Positions 7,938 through 11,302 of a stretch of 11,302 nucleotides of DNA are shown piece by piece (positions within the stretch are counted from its first letter, which is position 1; every line of letters begins with the position of its first letter). Source of the DNA: an uncultured Gilliamella sp. (GTDB lineage: Bacteria > Pseudomonadota > Gammaproteobacteria > Enterobacterales > Enterobacteriaceae); contig CALYQY010000078.1 of assembly GCA_945291235.1 (NCBI GenBank), forward strand, positions 1 through 11,302, read 5' to 3'. The position numbers were made by a program, and so were the translations under genes. A model generated the notes under the pieces. The model was not told where the DNA came from. It saw nothing but the letters and a program-made list of their open reading frames with translations, and ran no database searches.

Positions 7938-7951
7938 TGATAGCGCTATCA
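7938..7951. promoter_or_regulatory. Second copy of the LacI-family operator palindrome
   Basis: TGATAGCGCTATCA, identical to 6287-6300, and embedded in longer shared sequence (AATAGAAAT..., AAAGTTA...). It is 458 bases upstream of the effector start. The regulator encoded at 6529 could bind it. It may instead be a relic of a second PTS/LacI locus. Confidence 0.75.
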
Positions 7952-7976
7952 AAGTTAATATAAAATTTATCTGTTT

Positions 7977-7992
7977 TGTGATACAGATAACA
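7977..7992. promoter_or_regulatory. Second copy of the CRP-like site
   Basis: TGTGA-N6-TAACA again, with the six inner bases changed (TACAGA instead of CATAGA) but both half-sites kept, at the same 39-base distance from the operator as in the first copy. Confidence 0.55.
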
Positions 7993-8408
7993 TTTTTAGT
8001 AAATGGATAAAAAATATTTTTTTAAAGTACAAATATTATATCGATAATAATGATTAAAAAACAGCTTAAACAATCGGCTCTTGATTACTAACCATACTTA
8101 AATTCATTTCACGGTTTTTGAATAAATTACTAGTAGATAATAAGGTTAACGTTAGTAATTACTATACGTGACATAAATCAAACTATTAAACAATAAGTAT
8201 TTTATTTTTCAGATTAAGACTTTTTCTTCATACCAAGGTGTAAAATTATGTATAAAGAGGTGTTGCAAATAAGTTATTACGTAATCTTTCAATAAGTTAT
8301 AATAATTTATTCTGCTATAAGATCGCATAAATAAAGTTTTTTAGTTTGTTTTTTAATTCATTTGATATAGTATTATTTGTTCGAAGTTTGTTAAATGAAA
8401 ATATTATA

Positions 8409-9713
8409 ATGAGTAAAAAAATTGCTGTAATAGGTGATGATACAACAACCGGTGGTAAAATTATTTCGTCATCAGTTCTAGGTTTTAACCATATCGACGC
8501 TATAGCATGTTTAGGGGATTATGCTTCATGCCCTAAGTGTAAAGGTTCTGGAAAAATTATTGAGGCGACTGATAAACTAATCGTTGAAGGCAAACCAGCT
8601 GCTTATGATGGGTGTATTATTGCATGTGGATGTCGTCCTATCGGTGTTAATCGAATTATTGCAACCAAAAGTCTGATATTTGTTGATGTAACAGCCTCCT
8701 ATTATACAAATAAGTCAAATCCTATTAATAATGCGTTTTCAACAATTGCGCAAAATGATATTCACACACAAATTAAATCATTAGTAGCATCAAATGAAGA
8801 TAAAACAAAGATTCGTCTTGACGCTCAAAATTTACTTAATTGTGCGCATGAAGTTTGTGAAAAACACCTTTACCATGATGATATAAAACAAGATTTTATT
8901 GATGATATTGATAATTTTGCCTCACACATTGTAAATCAAGTCGAAAGCGGAGCTATGAGTTATGAACAAGGCTCAAAAGCGATAAAATCTGAAGAAAAGA
9001 GTTTATGGGATCAAAGTCTTCACTGGTTAGGTCGGGGACTAAGTGTTTTAGGTGGTGCAGGCTTGCTGGCTACGGGGCTTGCAATGTGCACAACTGGTGG
9101 GGGTTGTATACTTGGCTTATATGTAGCAGCGCATGGAGCTAATAGTCTTTCAGAAGGGATAACCGGTGAGGATGGTTTTTTAAAATCAGTGTATCAAGAT
9201 GCGGCGGTAGGATTGGGAATGTCTAAAGAGACAGGTTCTTTGGCTTATGATTTAGTTGATATTGGGCTATCTTTACATGGTAAACTTAAATTAGTTCCTA
9301 AAATTGATAAAAGTTTTGCAATTAATCAATACAATCGTGCTAATTCAGCGAAATTTAAATTATTTCATTATGGTAGAAAGGATTTGATACAAGCATTTAG
9401 ACAGATGAATAAATGGTTGTTAAGTTTTGAAATAATGAGTGATGGTTTATCTTTATATGAAATTTATGAAGAGGCTGAAAATATATTAGTTAAAGACAAT
9501 GAAAGTAGTGAGACAAATCTATATATTTCAAAACCAGAACAGATTGATAATATAGAGAAAATTGTAGATAGTTGTGCAATAGTAATACGTATTACTACAG
9601 ATCGAGAATCTGATGAAGATGACAAACATAATTATTCATTGTGCACGCGGTTGGATGGTACTACATATCGGCAATATTTTGATGACCATATCCAAGATGG
9701 ATCTATTAAGTAA
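8409..9713 (+). CDS. PAAR-domain type VI secretion effector with DUF4225-like toxic region
   Basis: Protein of 434 residues. Residues 1-88 form a PAAR domain, the cone that sits on the VgrG spike of the type VI secretion tube: H28, C34, C41, C44, C69, C73 and C75, with the order GD...CPKCKG...I...GK.AAYDGC...CGCRPIG. Residues about 120-200 are a polar, helical linker. Residues about 206-354 contain a glycine-rich hydrophobic stretch (207-241) followed by AAHGANS, Y.DAA..LG....TGSLAYDLVDIGLSLHG and a helical segment. I recall this arrangement from the DUF4225 family of toxin C-termini; its activity is not known to me. The last 80 residues are acidic. The ATG at 8409 is chosen over an upstream TTG (8346) because it gives the usual MSKK-type PAAR start, though no good SD is visible. 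The immunity gene follows 14 bases after the stop. No VgrG, Hcp or adaptor gene is in the window. Confidence 0.85.
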   Translation: MSKKIAVIGDDTTTGGKIISSSVLGFNHIDAIACLGDYASCPKCKGSGKIIEATDKLIVEGKPAAYDGCIIACGCRPIGVNRIIATKSLIFVDVTASYYTNKSNPINNAFSTIAQNDIHTQIKSLVASNEDKTKIRLDAQNLLNCAHEVCEKHLYHDDIKQDFIDDIDNFASHIVNQVESGAMSYEQGSKAIKSEEKSLWDQSLHWLGRGLSVLGGAGLLATGLAMCTTGGGCILGLYVAAHGANSLSEGITGEDGFLKSVYQDAAVGLGMSKETGSLAYDLVDIGLSLHGKLKLVPKIDKSFAINQYNRANSAKFKLFHYGRKDLIQAFRQMNKWLLSFEIMSDGLSLYEIYEEAENILVKDNESSETNLYISKPEQIDNIEKIVDSCAIVIRITTDRESDEDDKHNYSLCTRLDGTTYRQYFDDHIQDGSIK

Positions 9714-9727
9714 AAGGAATAACACAG

Positions 9728-10048
9728 ATGATTATATTGATTTACATTGCGTATTACTTTTTTTCAATTTTGCCTATTATTATTACTTATCGCTTTAGAA
9801 AATATACAATAAGTGATTATCACTATAATAAACGTTTGAAATGGCAAAGACGCATTATGTTGGTTTTCAATTATATTGCTCTGGTTATCCAAATTATAGT
9901 TGTAGGTAAACTTAAAACTATAGTACGGTCTAATCAAGATTATGGTCCTCTTTTATTATCAGCATGTGTATTTCTAATTATTTATACTTTTCCAATATCT
10001 TGGTTAGAAAGCCCAAAAGAGTATTTAAAAAAGAAAAAATGGAAATAA
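9728..10048 (+). CDS. Small three-helix membrane protein, likely immunity protein (copy 2)
   Basis: Protein of 106 residues starting 14 bases after the effector stop, with AAGGAA before the ATG; probably cotranscribed with the effector. Three hydrophobic segments are seen: about 3-20 (IYIAYYFFSILPIIIT), 44-62 (LVFNYIALVIQIIVVGKL) and 75-93 (LLSACVFLIIYTFPISWL). A basic stretch follows helix 1 and the C-terminus is KKKKWK. I do not recognise a named family. Its place, size and repeated diverged copies indicate the inner-membrane immunity protein that protects against the preceding effector. It also suggests that the toxin acts in or near the inner membrane. This function is inferred. Confidence 0.75.
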   Translation: MIILIYIAYYFFSILPIIITYRFRKYTISDYHYNKRLKWQRRIMLVFNYIALVIQIIVVGKLKTIVRSNQDYGPLLLSACVFLIIYTFPISWLESPKEYLKKKKWK

Positions 10049-10055
10049 CAATAAA

Positions 10056-10231
10056 TTTAGTGAAGTGGGCTTTTCGCCATTAACGACTGTCACATTATTT
10101 TCAAACAAATTGGAGGATATATGGCGGCTTTAATATTACATAAATTAAATAACAAAACGGATTTGATCGAACCTACATTACTCCAATTAGAGCTGATGAT
10201 TCAAGCTAGAGTGAAGTTTATCGCTATTTAA
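10056..10231 (+). pseudogene. Remnant of a LacI-family regulator 3' end (copy 1)
   Basis: Bases from 10056 read FSEVGFSPLTTVTL in the frame of the intact regulator's FSEVCFPPLTTVAL (from 7393). After a one-base frame change they read QIGGYMAALILHKLNNKTD... against QIGEYTATLLLNKLKNGKP, ending near LQLELMIQAR like the regulator's C-terminal LLPIIKSRASL. No DNA-binding domain or upstream part is present; the immunity gene ends eight bases before. The frame-shifted part is also a 36-codon open frame from ATG 10121, with TTGGAGG ahead of it. It is too different from the neighbouring lacI to be a recent copy, so it probably comes from a paralogous regulator. Confidence 0.8.
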
Positions 10232-10292
10232 AATATATGTTAAATAAAAAAGAGAATTAATGGGATAAATTTTATTATCAAACCCCAGAAAT

Positions 10293-10323
10293 AAAAAAGC
10301 CTACTCAATGAGCAGGCTTTTTT
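10293..10323 (+). terminator. Terminator copy B, after the first lacI remnant
   Basis: The same hairpin core as copy A (GCCTACTC-AAT-GAGCAGGC with A- and T-runs). It would end the effector-immunity transcript. Confidence 0.9.
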
Positions 10324-10330
10324 CATATAA

Positions 10331-10631
10331 AGATAAATAAATAGTTGTTAAGTTTTGAAATAGTAAGTGATGTTATGTATTTAAGTAAAATATATGAACC
10401 AAGCAAAAATATTTTTTAAATAATGAGCTTGATGAGATGAATCTATATACTTAAAATCCAGAAGAGATTGATAATATAGAGAAAATTGTAGATAGTTGTG
10501 CAATAGTAAAAGGATTACAGGTTAAAAATCTGATGTAAATGACCCACCTAATTATTCATTGTGTACGCACTAGGGGGATTACATATCGACAATATTTTGT
10601 TGCCAATATTCAAGACGGATCTATTAAGTAA
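10331..10631 (+). pseudogene. Decayed 3' end of a second PAAR effector
   Basis: Aligns along its length to 9403-9713 (effector residues from about 332 to the end), with several substitutions, deletions, frameshifts and early stops. The well-kept block around 10465-10507 (GATTGATAATATAGAGAAAA and following) and the end IQDGSIK-stop at 10611-10631 make the origin clear. It starts directly after the spacer that follows terminator B, and is followed by the usual 14-base spacer and an immunity gene. No protein is expected from it. Confidence 0.9.
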
Positions 10632-10645
10632 AAGGAATAACACAC

Positions 10646-10969
10646 ATGATTATATTGATTTACATTACGTATTACTTTTTCTCAATTTTGCCTATTATGA
10701 TTTCTTATCGCTTTAGAAAATATACAATAAGTGATTATCACTATAATAAAAAGTTGAAATGGCAAAGGCGCATTATGTTGGTTTTACATTATATTGCTCT
10801 GGTTATCCAAATTATAATTGCATGTGAACTTGAACGTATCGTTCCTTATAATCATGATTATCGTCCTCTTTTTGTGTCAGCATGTATATTTCTAATTATT
10901 TATAATTTTTTTTCAATATCCTGGTTAGAAAGCCCAAAAGAGTATTTAAAAAAGAAAAAATGGAAATAA
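10646..10969 (+). CDS. Small three-helix membrane protein, likely orphan immunity protein (copy 3)
   Basis: Protein of 107 residues, same plan as the copy at 9728: helices at about 3-20, 44-60 and 75-94, and the identical tail SWLESPKEYLKKKKWK. It differs mainly between helix 2 and helix 3 (ACELERIVPYNHDYRPLFV against VGKLKTIVRSNQDYGPLLL). AAGGAA precedes the start. The effector fragment in front of it is dead, so it is an orphan. A likely role is protection from a related effector made by neighbouring strains, but that is inference. The open frame is intact while its neighbours decay, which argues that it is maintained. Confidence 0.75.
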   Translation: MIILIYITYYFFSILPIMISYRFRKYTISDYHYNKKLKWQRRIMLVLHYIALVIQIIIACELERIVPYNHDYRPLFVSACIFLIIYNFFSISWLESPKEYLKKKKWK

Positions 10970-10976
10970 CAATAAA

Positions 10977-11152
10977 TTTAGTGAAGTGGGCTTTTCGCCA
11001 TTAACGACTGTCACATTATTTTCAAACAAATTGGAGGATATATGGCGGCTTTAATATTACATAAATTAAATAACAAAACGGATTTGATCGAACCTACATT
11101 ACTCCAATTAGAGCTGATGATTCAAGCTAGAGTGAAGTTTATCGCTATTTAA
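10977..11152 (+). pseudogene. Remnant of a LacI-family regulator 3' end (copy 2)
   Basis: Identical by eye to 10056-10231, including the frame change and the 36-codon open frame (ATG at 11042). It lies inside the 323-base perfect repeat, so this part was duplicated recently or is kept uniform by recombination. Confidence 0.8.
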
Positions 11153-11213
11153 AATATATGTTAAATAAAAAAGAGAATTAATGGGATAAATTTTATTATC
11201 AAACCCCAGAAAT

Positions 11214-11244
11214 AAAAAAGCCTACTCAATGAGCAGGCTTTTTT
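11214..11244. terminator. Terminator copy C, between the island and tRNA-Pro
   Basis: The same hairpin again, ending 10 bases from the 3' end of the leftward tRNA-Pro gene. With an A-run on one side and a T-run on the other it can stop transcripts from both directions, so it may be the native terminator of the tRNA gene. Confidence 0.85.
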
Positions 11245-11253
11245 ATATAAAAT

Positions 11254-11302
11254 TGGTCGGCGAGAGAGGATTCGAACCTCCGACCCACTGGTCCCAAACC
11301 AG
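11254..11302 (-). tRNA. tRNA-Pro (anticodon UGG), partial
   Basis: The minus strand reads CTGGTTTGGGACCAG (anticodon stem-loop with TGG), then variable loop, GGTTCGAATCC T arm, acceptor strand and an encoded CCA end at 11254-11256. It follows the E. coli proline tRNA(UGG) closely. The 5' half lies beyond the window. Its 3' end faces the effector/immunity island, the usual side for island integration next to a tRNA, although no integrase or repeated tRNA end is seen here. Confidence 0.97.

Larger units (their letters stand above)
7910..8408. other. Leader region upstream of the PAAR effector
   Basis: About 500 very AT-rich bases with no supported gene. The first 90 are a second copy of the PTS/LacI control region (operator 7938-7951, CRP-like site 7977-7992). 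From about 8000 on I see no similarity to the first copy. A -10-like TATAAT is at 8298-8303 but without a clear -35. This stretch probably contains the effector's promoter. Confidence 0.5.
9403..10330 (+). repeat. Tandem repeat unit 1: effector 3' end, immunity gene, lacI remnant, terminator
   Basis: About 928 bases aligned to 10331-11250. Divergence is uneven: the effector part is strongly altered in unit 2, the immunity part is moderately different, and the last 323 bases (10001-10323 against 10922-11244) are identical by eye. Confidence 0.9.
10331..11250 (+). repeat. Tandem repeat unit 2
   Basis: Second copy of the module at 9403-10330: dead effector 3' end, complete immunity gene, lacI remnant, terminator. 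It ends four bases before the tRNA-Pro gene. Confidence 0.9.

Noticed and set aside
8346..8408. Longer N-terminus of the PAAR effector from a TTG at 8346
   Set aside because: It would add 21 residues before the normal MSKK PAAR start, from a rare start codon without a ribosome site; the ATG at 8409 is more typical.
9613..9798. 61-codon open frame overlapping the effector end and immunity start
   Set aside because: It is out of frame with both clear genes and has no ribosome site of its own; it is a shadow.
7626..11244. Insertion sequence or CRISPR array as explanation of the repeats
   Set aside because: There is no transposase, no terminal inverted repeats and no short regularly spaced repeats; the repeats are gene-sized modules of effector, immunity and lacI parts.
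11254..11302. Possible att site: repeated tRNA-Pro 3' end bounding an integrated element
   Set aside because: I found no second copy of the tRNA 3' sequence in the window and no integrase gene.

Overview
The window is AT-rich and looks like a gut-associated gammaproteobacterium. The housekeeping proteins (AdhP, RimL, Ula-type PTS parts) and the tRNA-Pro(UGG) resemble enterobacterial versions. A low-GC genome carrying a PAAR effector with repeated immunity genes fits the bee-gut Orbaceae (Gilliamella/Frischella type). That assignment is an inference from general resemblance, not a database match.

Left part (1-4059), ordinary metabolism and transport: the 5' end of a secreted family-5 ABC transporter solute-binding protein (minus strand), a divergent zinc alcohol dehydrogenase adhP with its own terminator, an APC-family amino acid permease with its terminator, and, convergent to it, the ribosomal-protein acetyltransferase gene rimL.

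Middle part (4003-7611), a regulated sugar PTS: an EIIA-EIIB-EIIC operon of the ascorbate (Ula) family reads leftward, with a terminator at its end. A GntR-like LacI-family regulator is divergent from it. The gap between them has a perfect 14-bp palindromic operator and a CRP-like site. No ascorbate catabolic genes are present and the regulator is not of the UlaR (DeoR) type, so the sugar is uncertain.

Right part (7612-11302), an effector/immunity island between the regulator's terminator and a tRNA-Pro gene: one complete PAAR protein with a DUF4225-like toxic region, followed by its small three-helix membrane immunity protein. Around this pair are (i) a truncated immunity copy upstream with a 3' scrap of the effector, (ii) a second complete, diverged immunity gene downstream, preceded by a decayed effector 3' end, (iii) two identical remnants of a LacI-family regulator 3' end, one after each complete immunity gene, (iv) three copies of the same terminator hairpin, closing the real lacI gene and both remnants, and (v) a second copy of the operator plus CRP-like control region upstream of the effector. 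About 920 bp is tandemly duplicated, and its last 323 bp are perfectly identical. The layout suggests that toxin/immunity modules accumulated by recombination within a LacI-regulator/terminator/tRNA locus. No integrase, transposase, VgrG or Hcp gene is visible here.
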